The notes: generated by a model not told the origin, from the letters alone. A stretch of DNA of 64,000 nucleotides from Gallaecimonas xiamenensis 3-C-1 (GCF_000299915.1 NZ_AMRI01000005.1:115605-179604), one strand, 5' to 3'. Counted from the stretch's first letter, positions 28,179-38,073 are shown. Program-made: numbers and translations.

Positions 28179-28255
28179 GGTGGGCGTAGCTCAGTTGGTA
28201 GAGCCCCGGATTGTGATTCCGGTTGTCGTGGGTTCAAGTCCCATCGTCCACCCCA
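28179..28255 (+). tRNA. tRNA-His (anticodon GUG)
   Basis: The acceptor GTGGGCG (28180-28186) pairs with CGTCCAC (28245-28251), followed by C73 and CCA. G28179 would supply the G-1 identity base. Anticodon loop TTGTGAT between CCGGA and TCCGG gives GTG. It lies 10 bases after tRNA-Arg with no terminator between, so both come from one transcript. Confidence 0.96.
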
Positions 28256-28328
28256 TTTCTCCCCCCTTGTGTGTCTTTCCCCCCTGTCCATCGGTTATGC
28301 TGGCCTCTGTTGCGTTGCCGGTATCCCC

Positions 28329-29465
28329 ATGGTCTCAATCCGTTTTTTAAGCGCCATTGCGCAAGTGCCGGCTGCCCATTGGGACGCCCTGGCCCAAGAC
28401 CACCCCTTTGTGCGCCACGGCTTTTTGGCGGCGTTGGAGCAAAGCGGCGCTGTGGGCCGAGGCAGTGGCTGGCAACCCCAGCATCTGGTGCTCTACGAGG
28501 GTGACACCCTGCTGGCGGCCATGCCCCTTTATCTGAAACAGCACAGCTTTGGCGAATACGTCTTCGACCAGGGTTGGGCCCAGGCCTATGAGCGCCATGG
28601 CCTGTCTTATTACCCCAAGCTAGTAGCCGCCGTGCCCTTTACGCCGGTAACAGGCCCCAGGCTGATGCTGGCCAAAGGGGCAGGGCAGGAGCGGGTGGCC
28701 GAGGTGTTTGCGGCCCTTATCAAGCACTGCCAGGCCCTGGGGGCCTCCTCCTGGCACCTGTTGTTCCCCAGCCCCTTACAATTAGCGCAGCTTAAAGATG
28801 CCATGCCAGACCTGGCGGCCCGGCAAGGGGTGCAGTTTCACTGGCACAACAAGGGCTATGGGGACTTTTCAGACTTCTTGGCGACCTTCAAGGCCCGCAA
28901 GCGAAAAACGGTGACCAAGGAGCGCCAGCAAGCCCAGCAGGGGCTGACCTTTAAGCGCCTGTTGGGGCCTGAGATCAGTGAGGCCCTTTGGCAGCGTTTT
29001 TACCTTTTCTACCGGGGCACCTACCTTAAGCGCAGCGGCCATGGCGGCTACCTGCCGGCGTCGTTTTTCCCGCTGCTGGGCCAGGCCCTAGGGGAGCAGC
29101 TGCTGATGGTGGGGGCCTTTGCCGGGGAGGAACTGGTGGCGGCTTCGCTGTTTTTCAAAGACGGCCAGTGCCTGTACGGCCGTTATTGGGGCTGCCTGGA
29201 GGAAAGGGACGCCCTGCATTTTGAATGCTGTTATTACCAGGGTATCGACTATTGCATCGACCGGGGGCTGGCCCGTTTTGACGCCGGCGCCCAGGGGGAG
29301 CACAAGCTTGCCCGTGGCTTTGAACCTGTGGTGACCTGGTCGCTCCATTGGCTTGAAGAGCCGGCCTTTGCCGAGGCCGTAGCGCACTTTGTCCAGGAGG
29401 AAGCGCAGATGCTGGCCCAGTACCGCAAGGAAGCGGCGCAACGGCTGCCATTTCATGCAATCTGA
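28329..29465 (+). CDS. DUF482 / GNAT-like peptidogalycan family protein
   Basis: The 378-residue cytosolic protein belongs to the PF04339 (peptidogalycan biosynthesis/recognition, DUF482) family with a FemAB/GNAT-like fold. Recognisable blocks are HPFVRHGFLAALEQSGAVG, DQGWAQAYERHGLSYYPKL, FTPVTGPRLM, FKARKRKTVTKERQQAQQG and RFDAGAQGEHKLARGFEPV. An acyl- or aminoacyl-transfer role is assumed from the fold but not shown. No clear ribosome site precedes ATG 28329; frames reaching further upstream run into the tRNA genes and are not coding. Confidence 0.85.
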   Translation: MVSIRFLSAIAQVPAAHWDALAQDHPFVRHGFLAALEQSGAVGRGSGWQPQHLVLYEGDTLLAAMPLYLKQHSFGEYVFDQGWAQAYERHGLSYYPKLVAAVPFTPVTGPRLMLAKGAGQERVAEVFAALIKHCQALGASSWHLLFPSPLQLAQLKDAMPDLAARQGVQFHWHNKGYGDFSDFLATFKARKRKTVTKERQQAQQGLTFKRLLGPEISEALWQRFYLFYRGTYLKRSGHGGYLPASFFPLLGQALGEQLLMVGAFAGEELVAASLFFKDGQCLYGRYWGCLEERDALHFECCYYQGIDYCIDRGLARFDAGAQGEHKLARGFEPVVTWSLHWLEEPAFAEAVAHFVQEEAQMLAQYRKEAAQRLPFHAI

Positions 29466-29528
29466 GTGGCTTTTTACCGTTGTTGCCGGCCTGTTGCCGC
29501 ATTATTGACCAGGGCGTCAACCCCTTCC

Positions 29529-29557
29529 TCGACTCTCCCCAAAACCGCCGCTATAAT
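29529..29557 (+). promoter_or_regulatory. Promoter of tig
   Basis: TCGACT (29529-29534), a 17-base spacer and a perfect TATAAT (29552-29557). It predicts an unusually long leader of about 135 bases before the tig ATG; I see no known riboswitch in that leader. Confidence 0.65.
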
Positions 29558-29700
29558 GGCGCGTCATTCTGTAAGCCTATGCTGGCCGGGCCTTGATTTG
29601 CCTGGGCCGCACGAACATCAGGGCAGGGCGAAGACCGTGCCTTACAGTCAAAAAGGCGCTGCACCGGCTGCGCCGATGATCACATTATCGAGGTAAAACG

Positions 29701-31005
29701 ATGCAAGTTTCTGTTGAAACGACAAAAGGCCTGGAGCGCCGTCTGACCATCACTGTGCCGGCTGACACCATTGACAGCGCTGTTGAAGCTGGCCTGCGTG
29801 AAGAAGCCAAACGCGCCAAAGTTGACGGTTTCCGCAAGGGCAAGGTGCCGGTCAACATCATCAAAAAGCGTTTCGGCCAGGCCGTACGTGGCGACGTGAC
29901 CCAACGTGTAGTTGAGCGTCACTTCATCGAAGCCATCGTCAAAGAAAAGCTGAACCCGGCCGGTAGCCCCCGTTTCGCCATCACCAAAGACGAAACCGGC
30001 AGCGACTTCGAGTTCACCGCGACTTTCGAAGTTTACCCCGAAGTGGCTCTCAAAGGTCTGGACACTGTTGAAGTGGAAAAGCCCACCGTTGAGATCAAGG
30101 ACGAAGACCTGGCCAAGATGCTCGAAACCCTGCAAAAGCAGCACGCTAGCTGGGTTGACAGCGACAAGGCCGCCGCTGACGGCGATCGCGTCACCATCGA
30201 CTTCGTTGGCAGCATCGATGGCGAAGAATTCGAAGGCGGCAAGGCCGAAGGCTTCCAACTGGAGCTGGGCAAAGGCCGCATGATCCCCGGTTTTGAAGAC
30301 GGCATCCTGGGTAAAAAAGCCGGCGAAGAGCTGGTTGCCGAGGTGACCTTCCCCGAGGACTACCACGCCGAAAACCTCAAAGGCAAAGCTGCCAGCTTCG
30401 CCATCAAGGTAGGCAAGGTTGAAGCCCAGGACCTGCCTGAGCTGACCGACGAGTTCGCTACCCGTTTCGGCGTTGCCGAAGGCGGCGTTGAGGCCCTGAA
30501 GGCCGAAGTGCTGAAAAACATGGAGCGCGAGCTGAACAACGTGCTGCGCAACAAGGTTAAAGACCAGGTTCTGAACGGCCTGATCAAAGCCAACGACGTT
30601 GAGCTGCCCTCCGCCCTGGTTGCCCAGGAAGTGGACAACCTGCGTCGCCAGGCCCTGTCTCGCTTCGGTGGCAACGTCAACGCCAAGAACCTGCCTGAGC
30701 TGCCCGCCGAGCTGTTCGAAGAACAAGCCCGCCGCCGCGTACAGGTTGGCCTGCTGCTGGGCGAAGTGATCAAGTCTGAAGAGATCAAAGTTGACGACGC
30801 TCGCGTCCAAACCCTGATCGCCAACCAGGCCTCCGCTTACGAAGACCCCGCTGAAGTTATTAAATACTTCAACGAAAGCAAAGAAATGCTGGACCAGATG
30901 CGTAACCTGGCCCTGGAAGAGCAAGCCATCGACGCCATCCTGGCCAAAGCCAAGGTGACTGAGAAGGCCGCCGCCTTTGATGAAATCATGAACAACGGCA
31001 ACTAA
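29701..31005 (+). CDS. tig: Trigger factor
   Basis: Ribosome-associated chaperone and peptidyl-prolyl isomerase that meets nascent chains at the exit tunnel. The 434-residue protein (E. coli 432) has the ribosome-docking signature GFRKGKVP near residue 45. An FKBP-type PPIase domain spans about 160-245 ([19 protein letters not shown] and [19 protein letters not shown]), and helical C-terminal arms form the chaperone body. Codon use is biased towards a few codons, consistent with high expression. The upstream gene ends 235 bases away; a promoter is present at 29529-29557. Confidence 0.97.
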   Translation: MQVSVETTKGLERRLTITVPADTIDSAVEAGLREEAKRAKVDGFRKGKVPVNIIKKRFGQAVRGDVTQRVVERHFIEAIVKEKLNPAGSPRFAITKDETGSDFEFTATFEVYPEVALKGLDTVEVEKPTVEIKDEDLAKMLETLQKQHASWVDSDKAAADGDRVTIDFVGSIDGEEFEGGKAEGFQLELGKGRMIPGFEDGILGKKAGEELVAEVTFPEDYHAENLKGKAASFAIKVGKVEAQDLPELTDEFATRFGVAEGGVEALKAEVLKNMERELNNVLRNKVKDQVLNGLIKANDVELPSALVAQEVDNLRRQALSRFGGNVNAKNLPELPAELFEEQARRRVQVGLLLGEVIKSEEIKVDDARVQTLIANQASAYEDPAEVIKYFNESKEMLDQMRNLALEEQAIDAILAKAKVTEKAAAFDEIMNNGN

Positions 31006-31021
31006 GGTCCGTCCTGGTGCG

Positions 31022-31052
31022 TTGACTTGCTTGAATAAAGCAACGTTATAAT
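31022..31052 (+). promoter_or_regulatory. Candidate clpP promoter
   Basis: TTGACT (31022-31027) and TATAAT (31047-31052) have a long 19-base spacer. The -10 box runs into the left arm of the following hairpin. A CTTGAA at 31030-31035 lacks a matching sigma-32 -10 element. Confidence 0.5.
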
Positions 31053-31076
31053 GGCTCGAGCAACCCTCGAGCCATT
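31050..31076 (+). terminator. Hairpin between tig and clpP
   Basis: AATGGCTCGAG (31050-31060) pairs perfectly with CTCGAGCCATT (31066-31076) around a 5-base loop; the downstream tail TTCATTTC is moderately T-rich. It can end tig, and the clpP promoter -10 box overlaps it. Confidence 0.65.
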
Positions 31077-31094
31077 TTCATTTCAGGACATTTA

Positions 31095-31706
31095 ATGAAG
31101 CTTATCGCCGAGAACGACCCCATGAACGCCCTGGTGCCTATGGTCATCGAACAGACCGCACGCGGGGAGCGCTCCTTCGACATCTACTCCCGCCTGTTAA
31201 AAGAGCGGGTGATCTTCCTGACCGGCCAGGTCGAAGATCATATGGCGAACCTCATAGTGGCGCAGCTGTTGTTCCTGGAAGCCGAGAACCCGGAGAAGGA
31301 TATCCACCTGTACATCAATTCTCCCGGCGGCTCCGTGACGGCTGGCATGGCCATCTATGACACCATGCAGTTCATCAAGGCTGACGTGAGCACCCTCTGT
31401 ATCGGCCAGGCCGCGTCCATGGGCGCCTTCCTGCTGGCTGGCGGTGCCAAAGGCAAGCGCCACTGCCTGCCCAATGCCCGGGTGATGATCCACCAGCCTT
31501 TGGGCGGCTTCCAGGGCCAGGCCTCGGATATCGAGATCCACGCCCGCGAGATCCTGTTCATCAAGGACCGCCTGAACCGCCTGCTGGCTGACCACACCGG
31601 CCAGAGCCTGGAAACCATAGCCCAGGATACCGACCGGGACCGTTTCATGACGGCCGAACAGGCCATGGAGTACGGTTTGGTGGACTCTGTTCTTGCCAAC
31701 CGTTGA
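31095..31706 (+). CDS. clpP: ATP-dependent Clp protease proteolytic subunit
   Basis: Serine peptidase forming a double heptamer that degrades substrates fed by ClpX or ClpA. The 203-residue protein has catalytic Ser108 (GQAASMGAF), His133 (MIHQPLGG) and Asp182 (DTDRDRF), plus the [19 protein letters not shown] block. As in E. coli, a short N-terminal propeptide is likely removed, probably near residue 11 after the Met-Asn region. It is followed after 78 bases by clpX and is probably cotranscribed with it. Confidence 0.97.
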   Translation: MKLIAENDPMNALVPMVIEQTARGERSFDIYSRLLKERVIFLTGQVEDHMANLIVAQLLFLEAENPEKDIHLYINSPGGSVTAGMAIYDTMQFIKADVSTLCIGQAASMGAFLLAGGAKGKRHCLPNARVMIHQPLGGFQGQASDIEIHAREILFIKDRLNRLLADHTGQSLETIAQDTDRDRFMTAEQAMEYGLVDSVLANR

Positions 31707-31784
31707 GTGATCCGGCATTTAGGTCGTATCCTACAATAAAGTGAAAGCCGGGCAGGCTTGGGCCTGCACTGCACGAGGTAAGCA

Positions 31785-33056
31785 ATGACTGAAAGCTCTA
31801 AAGGCGGTGGCGACGGTAAGCTGTTGTACTGCTCCTTTTGCGGCAAAAGCCAGCACGAGGTCCGCAAGCTGATTGCGGGCCCGTCTGTCTTCATCTGCGA
31901 TGAGTGCGTTGATTTGTGCAACGACATCATCCGTGAAGAGATAAAGGAAATCGCCCCGCGCCAGGCCAAGGACAGCCTGCCCACGCCAAAAGAAATACGT
32001 AATCACCTGGATGATTTCGTCATTGGCCAGGACCATGCCAAGAAAGTACTGGCGGTTGCCGTTTACAACCACTACAAGCGCCTGCGCAATCCCAGCCACG
32101 ACGACGTGGAACTGGGCAAGAGCAACATCTTGCTGATCGGCCCCACCGGCTCCGGTAAGACGCTGCTGGCCGAGACCCTGGCCCGCCTGCTGGATGTCCC
32201 CTTCACCATGGCCGATGCCACCACCCTGACCGAAGCCGGTTATGTGGGCGAGGACGTGGAGAACATCATCCAGAAGCTGCTGCAAAAGTGTGACTACGAT
32301 ATCGACAAGGCCCAGCGCGGCATCGTCTATATCGACGAGATTGACAAGATCTCCCGCAAGTCCGACAACCCCTCCATCACCCGTGACGTGTCCGGTGAAG
32401 GGGTGCAGCAGGCCCTGTTGAAGCTGATTGAAGGCACTGTGGCGGCGGTTCCACCCCAGGGCGGACGCAAGCATCCCCAGCAGGAATTCCTGCAGGTGGA
32501 CACCTCCAAGATCCTCTTTATCTGCGGCGGCGCCTTTGCCGGCCTCGACAAGATTGTCGATGGCCGCACCGCCACCTCCAAAGGCATCGGTTTCGGTGCC
32601 GAGGTCAAAGGGGACAAGGACAAGGCGTCCATCTCCGAGCTGTTCCGCAAGGTAGAGCCCGAGGATCTGGTCAAATACGGCCTTATCCCCGAATTCATCG
32701 GCCGTCTGCCGGTGGTGGCCACCCTGGACGAGCTGGACGAGTCGGCCCTGGTGCAGATCCTGTCCGAGCCCAAGAACGCCCTGACCAAGCAATACCAGGC
32801 CTTGTTCAGCCTGGAAGGGGCCGACCTGGAGTTCCGCGAGGACGCCCTCAAGGCCATCGCCAAGAAGGCCATGGAACGCAAGACCGGTGCCCGTGGCCTG
32901 CGTTCCATCGTCGAAGGGGTGCTGCTGGACACCATGTACGAACTGCCCAGCGTCGAGAACGTAGACAAGGTAGTGGTAGACGAAACCGTGATCCGCGGCG
33001 AGTCCAAACCCATCCTGATTTACCGCTCGGAAGACAAGGTCGCGTCTTCCAACTAA
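31785..33056 (+). CDS. clpX: ATP-dependent Clp protease ATP-binding subunit ClpX
   Basis: AAA+ unfoldase that delivers tagged proteins, including SsrA-tagged chains, to ClpP. The 423-residue protein (E. coli 424) has an N-terminal zinc-binding domain ([11 protein letters not shown] and [10 protein letters not shown]), Walker [17 protein letters not shown], Walker [12 protein letters not shown], the pore-loop region [14 protein letters not shown], the IGF-type ClpP-docking loop (KGIGFGAEV), and sensor-2 [10 protein letters not shown]. The stop codon lies inside the terminator that follows. Confidence 0.98.
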   Translation: MTESSKGGGDGKLLYCSFCGKSQHEVRKLIAGPSVFICDECVDLCNDIIREEIKEIAPRQAKDSLPTPKEIRNHLDDFVIGQDHAKKVLAVAVYNHYKRLRNPSHDDVELGKSNILLIGPTGSGKTLLAETLARLLDVPFTMADATTLTEAGYVGEDVENIIQKLLQKCDYDIDKAQRGIVYIDEIDKISRKSDNPSITRDVSGEGVQQALLKLIEGTVAAVPPQGGRKHPQQEFLQVDTSKILFICGGAFAGLDKIVDGRTATSKGIGFGAEVKGDKDKASISELFRKVEPEDLVKYGLIPEFIGRLPVVATLDELDESALVQILSEPKNALTKQYQALFSLEGADLEFREDALKAIAKKAMERKTGARGLRSIVEGVLLDTMYELPSVENVDKVVVDETVIRGESKPILIYRSEDKVASSN

Positions 33057-33083
33057 AAAACGGGGCGAAAGCCCCGTTTTTTT
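33055..33083 (+). terminator. Terminator after clpX
   Basis: AAAAAACGGGGC (33055-33066) pairs with GCCCCGTTTTTT (33071-33082) around a GAAA tetraloop. It overlaps the clpX stop codon on one side and touches the lon heat-shock promoter on the other. Confidence 0.95.
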
Positions 33084-33112
33084 CTTGAAATCCGTCACAC
33101 CAATCCCCATCT
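33084..33112 (+). promoter_or_regulatory. Sigma-32 heat-shock promoter of lon
   Basis: CTTGAAA (33084-33090), a 14-base spacer and CCCCATCT (33105-33112) match the RpoH consensus at every scored position. The expected start of transcription is about 23 bases before the lon ATG. Confidence 0.93.
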
Positions 33113-33142
33113 TGAGCCTATCAGCCTCCCCTGGAGATCCGC

Positions 33143-35497
33143 ATGACTCTTGAGCGTTCAGAACGCATCCAAATTCCCGTACTGCCACTGCGTGATGTGG
33201 TGGTCTATCCCTACATGGTGATCCCCCTGTTTGTGGGCCGCGACAAGTCGGTCAACTGCCTGGAAGCAGCCATGGCCCAGGACAAGCAAGTGTTCCTGGT
33301 GGCCCAAAAAGACGCCGAGCTGGATGATCCTGAACTGGCCGACATCTACGAAGTCGGTACCGTTGCCACTATCCTGCAGATGCTCAAACTGCCCGACGGC
33401 ACCGTCAAGGTGCTGGTGGAAGGCAACCAGCGGGCCCGCATCGACAGCCTGCAAACCGACGACGACTACCTGCACGGCGAAGTCACCTTCCTGGAGTCCA
33501 CTCCCATAGAGGAGCAGGAGCAGGAGGTGCTGCTGCGCACCGCCATCAATCAGTTTGAAGGCTATATCAAGCTCAACAAGAAGATCCCGCCCGAGGTGCT
33601 GACCTCCCTGTCCGGTATCGACGAGCCGGCGCGCCTGGCCGATACCATGGCGGCCCATATGCCCATCAAGCTGGACGAAAAGCAGAAGGTGCTGGAAATC
33701 ATCCCCGTGGGTGAGCGCATCGAATACCTGCTGGGGCTGATGGAAAGCGAAATCGACCTGCTGCAGATCGAAAAGCGCATCCGCAACCGCGTCAAAAAGC
33801 AGATGGAAAAAAGCCAGCGGGAGTACTACCTCAACGAACAGATGAAGGCTATCCAAAAAGAGCTGGGTGAGCTGGAAGATACCCCGGACGAGTTCGAAGG
33901 CCTGCAGCGCAAGATTGACGAAGCCGGCATGCCCGAGGAAGTGCGCACCAAGGCCAGCAGCGAGCTGTCCAAGCTCAAGATGATGTCTCCCATGTCGGCG
34001 GAAGCCACAGTGGTACGCTCCTACATCGACTGGCTGGTGTCGGTGCCCTGGTCCAAGAAAACCAAGGTTAAAAAAGACATCGCCAAGGCCGAAGAGATCC
34101 TCAATGCCGACCATTTCGGCTTGGAGAAGGTCAAGGAACGGATCCTCGAGTACCTGGCGGTGCAAGCCCGCTCCAGCAAGCTCAAGGGTCCCATCCTGTG
34201 CCTGGTAGGGCCGCCGGGGGTGGGTAAAACCTCCCTGGGCCAGTCCATCGCCAAGGCCACCGGCCGCAAATACGTGCGGGTCGCCCTGGGCGGGGTGCGT
34301 GACGAAGCGGAAATTCGCGGTCACCGCCGTACCTATATCGGCTCCATGCCCGGCAAGCTCATTCAGAAGATGTCCAAGGTAGGGGTGCGCAACCCGCTGT
34401 TCCTGCTCGATGAAATCGACAAGATGGCCTCCGACATGCGCGGCGACCCGGCCTCGGCCCTGCTGGAAGTGCTGGACCCGGAACAGAACGCCACCTTCGC
34501 CGACCATTACCTGGAAGTGGATTACGATCTGTCCGACGTGATGTTCGTGGCCACCTCCAACTCCATGAATATCCCAGGCCCGCTGCTGGATAGGATGGAA
34601 GTCATTCGCCTGTCCGGTTACACCGAGGACGAGAAGCTCAACATCGCCCGCAACCACCTGCTGCCCAAGCAAATCGGCCGTAACGGCCTGAAGAAGGGCG
34701 AACTGGTGGTGGAAGACAGCGCCATTATCGGCATCATCCGTTACTACACCCGGGAAGCCGGTGTCCGTAACCTTGAGCGTGAGCTGTCCACCCTGTGCCG
34801 TAAGGCGGTGAAAAAGCTGTTGCTGGAAAAAGACATCAACACCGTCACCATCGATGGTGACAACCTCCACGATTTCTTGGGGGTGATGCGCTTTGACTAC
34901 GGCCGTGCCGACGACGAAAACCGTATCGGCCAGGTCACCGGCCTGGCCTGGACCGAAGTGGGCGGCGATCTGCTGACCATAGAGGCGGCCAGCGTGCCCG
35001 GCAAGGGCAAGCTGACCTACACCGGCTCCTTGGGCGACGTGATGAAAGAGTCCATCCAGGCGGCCATGACGGTGGTGCGTTCCCGTGCCGAGAAGCTGCG
35101 TATCAACAGCGATTTTCATGAAAAGCGGGATATCCACATCCACGTGCCGGAAGGGGCCACTCCTAAGGACGGCCCGTCCGCCGGTATTGCCATGTGCACC
35201 GCCTTGGTGTCCAGCCTGACCGGTAACCCGGTCAGGGCCGATGTGGCCATGACAGGGGAAATTACCCTGCGTGGGGAAGTGCTGCGCATCGGTGGCCTTA
35301 AAGAGAAGCTGTTGGCGGCTCATCGCGGCGGTATCAAGCAGGTGCTTATTCCTTATGAAAATGAACGAGACCTGGAAGAGATACCGGAAAACGTCAAACA
35401 GGACCTGGTGATCCACCCGGTAAAATGGATTGACGACGTGCTGAAACTGGCGTTGGCAGAGGATCCGGCCGGCTTTTCGCCACAAAGTGCGGCCTGA
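33143..35497 (+). CDS. lon: ATP-dependent protease Lon
   Basis: Homohexameric AAA+ serine protease degrading misfolded and regulatory proteins. At 784 residues it equals E. coli Lon in length. It has an N-terminal substrate domain ([21 protein letters not shown]), Walker [16 protein letters not shown] (about 355), Walker [10 protein letters not shown], and the Ser-Lys dyad in [11 protein letters not shown] (Ser about 679) and [15 protein letters not shown] (Lys about 722). It is preceded by a near-perfect sigma-32 promoter. The next gene, hupB, is 226 bases away with its own promoter. Confidence 0.98.
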   Translation: MTLERSERIQIPVLPLRDVVVYPYMVIPLFVGRDKSVNCLEAAMAQDKQVFLVAQKDAELDDPELADIYEVGTVATILQMLKLPDGTVKVLVEGNQRARIDSLQTDDDYLHGEVTFLESTPIEEQEQEVLLRTAINQFEGYIKLNKKIPPEVLTSLSGIDEPARLADTMAAHMPIKLDEKQKVLEIIPVGERIEYLLGLMESEIDLLQIEKRIRNRVKKQMEKSQREYYLNEQMKAIQKELGELEDTPDEFEGLQRKIDEAGMPEEVRTKASSELSKLKMMSPMSAEATVVRSYIDWLVSVPWSKKTKVKKDIAKAEEILNADHFGLEKVKERILEYLAVQARSSKLKGPILCLVGPPGVGKTSLGQSIAKATGRKYVRVALGGVRDEAEIRGHRRTYIGSMPGKLIQKMSKVGVRNPLFLLDEIDKMASDMRGDPASALLEVLDPEQNATFADHYLEVDYDLSDVMFVATSNSMNIPGPLLDRMEVIRLSGYTEDEKLNIARNHLLPKQIGRNGLKKGELVVEDSAIIGIIRYYTREAGVRNLERELSTLCRKAVKKLLLEKDINTVTIDGDNLHDFLGVMRFDYGRADDENRIGQVTGLAWTEVGGDLLTIEAASVPGKGKLTYTGSLGDVMKESIQAAMTVVRSRAEKLRINSDFHEKRDIHIHVPEGATPKDGPSAGIAMCTALVSSLTGNPVRADVAMTGEITLRGEVLRIGGLKEKLLAAHRGGIKQVLIPYENERDLEEIPENVKQDLVIHPVKWIDDVLKLALAEDPAGFSPQSAA

Positions 35498-35527
35498 AGA
35501 CGACTTTTTGCGTTTGAGGGCTTTCCA

Positions 35528-35566
35528 CTAGCGACCGCTCTGGTATAGCCTAAGCTTGGTCGCTAG
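35528..35566. repeat. Inverted repeat in the lon-hupB gap
   Basis: CTAGCGACC (35528-35536) and GGTCGCTAG (35558-35566) form 9-bp perfect arms around 21 bases. A second possible stem (AGCCTA 35547-35552 with TAGGCT 35564-35569) would compete for the right arm. There is no T-run, so it is not a clear terminator. Confidence 0.6.
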
Positions 35567-35605
35567 GCTGGAGGGCCTGTTCTGCCAGGGTTTGCCGACT
35601 GAAAG

Positions 35606-35651
35606 AGCATACTTTGGTATGCTTGCACTGGGCTAACAGGCTTGATATAAA
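35606..35651 (+). promoter_or_regulatory. hupB promoter region with a small inverted repeat
   Basis: TTGCAC (35623-35628), a 17-base spacer and TATAAA (35646-35651) form the promoter candidate. Just upstream, AGCATAC (35606-35612) and GTATGCT (35617-35623) form a 7-bp inverted repeat touching the -35 box, a possible regulator site. Confidence 0.55.
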
Positions 35652-35723
35652 ACCTCCGCTAGGCCGCAGTTTCTGGGAGATTTTAACTGCGGAGCAAAAA
35701 TAACAATTGAAGGGGATGATATT

Positions 35724-35996
35724 GTGAATAAATCACAACTGATCGATAAAATTGCCGCAGGTGCTGATATTTCCAAAGCTGCTGCTGCTCGTGCACTGGA
35801 TGCGTTCACCGACGCCGTAACTGAGTCCCTGAAAGACGGCGATTCTGTTGCTCTGGTCGGTTTCGGTACTTTCTCCGTACGTGAGCGTGCTGCCCGTTCT
35901 GGCCGTAACCCCCAGACTGGTGCCACCATCAACATCGCTGCTGCTAAAATCCCGTCCTTCAAGGCCGGTAAAGCGCTGAAAGACTCCGTAAACTAA
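35724..35996 (+). CDS. hupB: DNA-binding protein HU-beta
   Basis: Nucleoid-associated histone-like protein that bends DNA as an HU dimer. The 90-residue product starts at a GTG and matches E. coli HupB closely along its whole length ([59 protein letters not shown]). The GRNPQTG beta-arm contains the intercalating Pro. AAGGGG at 35710-35715 is the ribosome site. No terminator separates it from tRNA-Asp, 56 bases downstream. Confidence 0.97.
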   Translation: MNKSQLIDKIAAGADISKAAAARALDAFTDAVTESLKDGDSVALVGFGTFSVRERAARSGRNPQTGATINIAAAKIPSFKAGKALKDSVN

Positions 35997-36052
35997 GACG
36001 CCTGCCCGGGCGCGGCAAAAGGGTCCATGACCTTCAGCGCCCAGGAATGTGA

Positions 36053-36129
36053 GGAGTGGTAGTTCAGTCGGTTAGAATACCGGCCTGTCACGCCGGGGGT
36101 CGCGGGTTCGAGTCCCGTCCACTCCGCCA
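36053..36129 (+). tRNA. tRNA-Asp (anticodon GUC)
   Basis: A 77-base tRNA with encoded CCA. Acceptor GGAGTGG pairs with CCACTCC, anticodon loop CTGTCAC gives GTC, and the T-arm is GCGGGTTCGAGTCCCGT. No promoter-like element lies between hupB and this gene, so it may be processed from the hupB transcript. Confidence 0.97.
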
Positions 36130-36140
36130 AAGCCTAAAAG

Positions 36141-36169
36141 GCGCATCATGTAGGTGATGCGCTTTTTTT
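36141..36169 (+). terminator. Terminator after tRNA-Asp
   Basis: GCGCATCA (36141-36148) pairs with TGATGCGC (36155-36162), followed by seven T residues. Confidence 0.92.
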
Positions 36170-36190
36170 ATATAAGAGAGACAAATCAAG

Positions 36191-38071
36191 ATGATGGAAC
36201 AGATCCGGGAAGGATCGCAGAGCTGGATTGTTAAAATCATCCTTGGGCTCATCATCCTTTCCTTCGCCCTGACAGGTGTGTACTCCTATCTCAGTGGCGG
36301 GCCTAACGGCAACGCGGCAGCTGAGGTCAATGGTCAGTCCATCAGCCGCGTCGAGCTGAACCGGGCCTACCAGAACGAGCGGGCCCGCCTGGAATCCCAA
36401 AACGCCGACATGTTCAGCCAACTGGCCGGCAACGAAGCCTTTCTTAACGAAATTCGTCGTGGTGCCCTGGAGCAGCTGATCAACCAGCACCTGATGGCCG
36501 ACGCCATCAGCGAAATGGGTCTGCGGGTGTCCGACGAGCAGGTCAAGGCCGCCATCCGTGACATCCCTGCCTTCCAGATCGCCGGCAACTTCGACAACGA
36601 GCGTTACCTGGCGGTGCTGCGTAACCAGGGCATGAGCCCCAGCCGCTTCTCGGAAATGATGCGTGCCGACCTGGCCCGCCAACAGTTCGTTGACGGTGTG
36701 CTGGCGTCTGCCTTCGTGATGCCCGATGAAGCCAAGGACCTCTATGCTGCCAGCCGGCAGAGCCGTGACGCCATGGCGGTCACCGTCAAGGCCAGCGACT
36801 TCCTGGCCACCATCGAGGTCAGCGACGAAGACATCCAGGCCCGCTACGACAGCGAGCCCCAAGGCTATATGGCCCCGGAGCAGGTGGCTGTGGATTACGT
36901 GGAACTGAACGCCGACGATCTCAAAGCCGGCGTCACCGTTACCGACGAACAGATCCAAAGCTACTACCAGGACAACACCAACCAGTTCCGTCGCCCCGAG
37001 AAGCGTCAGGCTTCCCATATTCTGTTCACCGGTGACGACGCCAAAGCCAAGGCCGAGGCCGCCCTCAAGGCCATCCAAGGCGGTAAGGATTTTGCCGAAG
37101 TGGCCAAAACCGAATCCACCGACACCCTCAGCGCCGAGAAAGGCGGTGACCTGGGCTGGATCGAGCCGGGCGTATACAAAGGCGACTTCGACAAGGCCCT
37201 CTTTGCCATTGCCAAAGAAGGGGACATCGCTGGTCCGGTTGAATCCACCTACGGCTATCACCTGATCAAGCTGACCGGTATCGAGATGGGCACCGTCAAG
37301 GGCCTGGCCGAGGTTAAGGACAGCATCAAGACACTGCTGGTCAAAAAGGCCGCCGATGCGCTGTTCTATGAAAAGCAAAGCAAGCTAGAGCAGGACGCCT
37401 TCGAACTGCCCTTGGCTGAAGCGGCTAAGAATATCGGTGTTGAGGTTAAGCATGTCCCGCTGTTTGCCCGTAGCGCCCCACCGGCGGCACTGAGCAACGG
37501 CTCTGTACTTGACGCGGTGTTCTCTGACAGCGTCAAGCTTGACCGTCGCCCCTCCGGGCTGCTGGAAGTGGGTCCCGAACACATAGTGGCGCTGGTTGCC
37601 AGCGACTACAAAGAAGCCCACCGCAAGGCCCTGGATGAAGTCAAAGGCGAGATAGCCACTGCTATCCGCAGCGAGCGTGCCAAGGCCAAGGCCGAGGAGC
37701 TGGCCCAGGCTCTGCTGGACAAGCTTAACGCCGGTGAAGACGTCAGCGGCTTCCTGGCCGACAACAAGCTGTCCGAAGAGACCCTGGACGCTCTTGCTCG
37801 TAACGATACCAAGGCCGCCCCCGCCATAGTGCGCAGCGCCTTCGACCAGCAGCCCGGCAATGCCGAGCTGGTGACCCTGGCCAGTGGCGACAGCGCCGTG
37901 GTCAAGGTCAAGGCGGTACATCCGTACCAGCCCACCGAGCAGGACCAGTTCATCATCCAGATGTGGCAGCAGCAACTGGCCAAGCAGCGTGCCGACGCCG
38001 CCAACCGCCAGTTCATCGATGCCCTTCGCAAGGTGGCTGAAGTCAAATACCTCAACCTCAGCAACGGTTGA
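36191..38071 (+). CDS. ppiD: Periplasmic chaperone / peptidyl-prolyl isomerase PpiD
   Basis: Inner-membrane-anchored SurA-like folding factor at the exit of the Sec translocon. The 626-residue protein (E. coli 623) has an N-terminal anchor helix (WIVKIILGLIILSFALTGVY), a SurA-like chaperone domain (about 40-230), and a parvulin domain at about 265-360 (RQASHILFTGDDAKAKAEAA and GGDLGWIEPGVYKGDFDKAL). A C-terminal helical region completes it. PpiD parvulin domains are often catalytically weak. Its location after hupB matches E. coli. It is closely preceded by the tRNA-Asp terminator; I could not identify a convincing promoter. Confidence 0.95.
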   Translation: MMEQIREGSQSWIVKIILGLIILSFALTGVYSYLSGGPNGNAAAEVNGQSISRVELNRAYQNERARLESQNADMFSQLAGNEAFLNEIRRGALEQLINQHLMADAISEMGLRVSDEQVKAAIRDIPAFQIAGNFDNERYLAVLRNQGMSPSRFSEMMRADLARQQFVDGVLASAFVMPDEAKDLYAASRQSRDAMAVTVKASDFLATIEVSDEDIQARYDSEPQGYMAPEQVAVDYVELNADDLKAGVTVTDEQIQSYYQDNTNQFRRPEKRQASHILFTGDDAKAKAEAALKAIQGGKDFAEVAKTESTDTLSAEKGGDLGWIEPGVYKGDFDKALFAIAKEGDIAGPVESTYGYHLIKLTGIEMGTVKGLAEVKDSIKTLLVKKAADALFYEKQSKLEQDAFELPLAEAAKNIGVEVKHVPLFARSAPPAALSNGSVLDAVFSDSVKLDRRPSGLLEVGPEHIVALVASDYKEAHRKALDEVKGEIATAIRSERAKAKAEELAQALLDKLNAGEDVSGFLADNKLSEETLDALARNDTKAAPAIVRSAFDQQPGNAELVTLASGDSAVVKVKAVHPYQPTEQDQFIIQMWQQQLAKQRADAANRQFIDALRKVAEVKYLNLSNG

Positions 38072-38073
38072 TG

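Noticed and set aside
29558..29700. Riboswitch or small protein in the long tig leader
   Set aside because: No known riboswitch core, no good ribosome site with a sensible short frame, and no strong hairpin could be recognised.
31030..31052. Sigma-32 promoter for clpP
   Set aside because: CTTGAA is present but no CCCCAT-like element lies at the required distance; the downstream sequence is a TATAAT.
33158..35485. Open frame of 775 codons antisense to lon
   Set aside because: Its translation lacks any recognisable motif and is a GC-rich shadow of the strongly conserved lon gene; similar shadows lie opposite the TSP3 gene (16948-18753) and fimV.
36053..36129. tRNA-Asp as an integration site for a genomic island
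   Set aside because: The tRNA is intact, no second copy of its 3' end occurs nearby, and flanking genes are the conserved hupB and ppiD.
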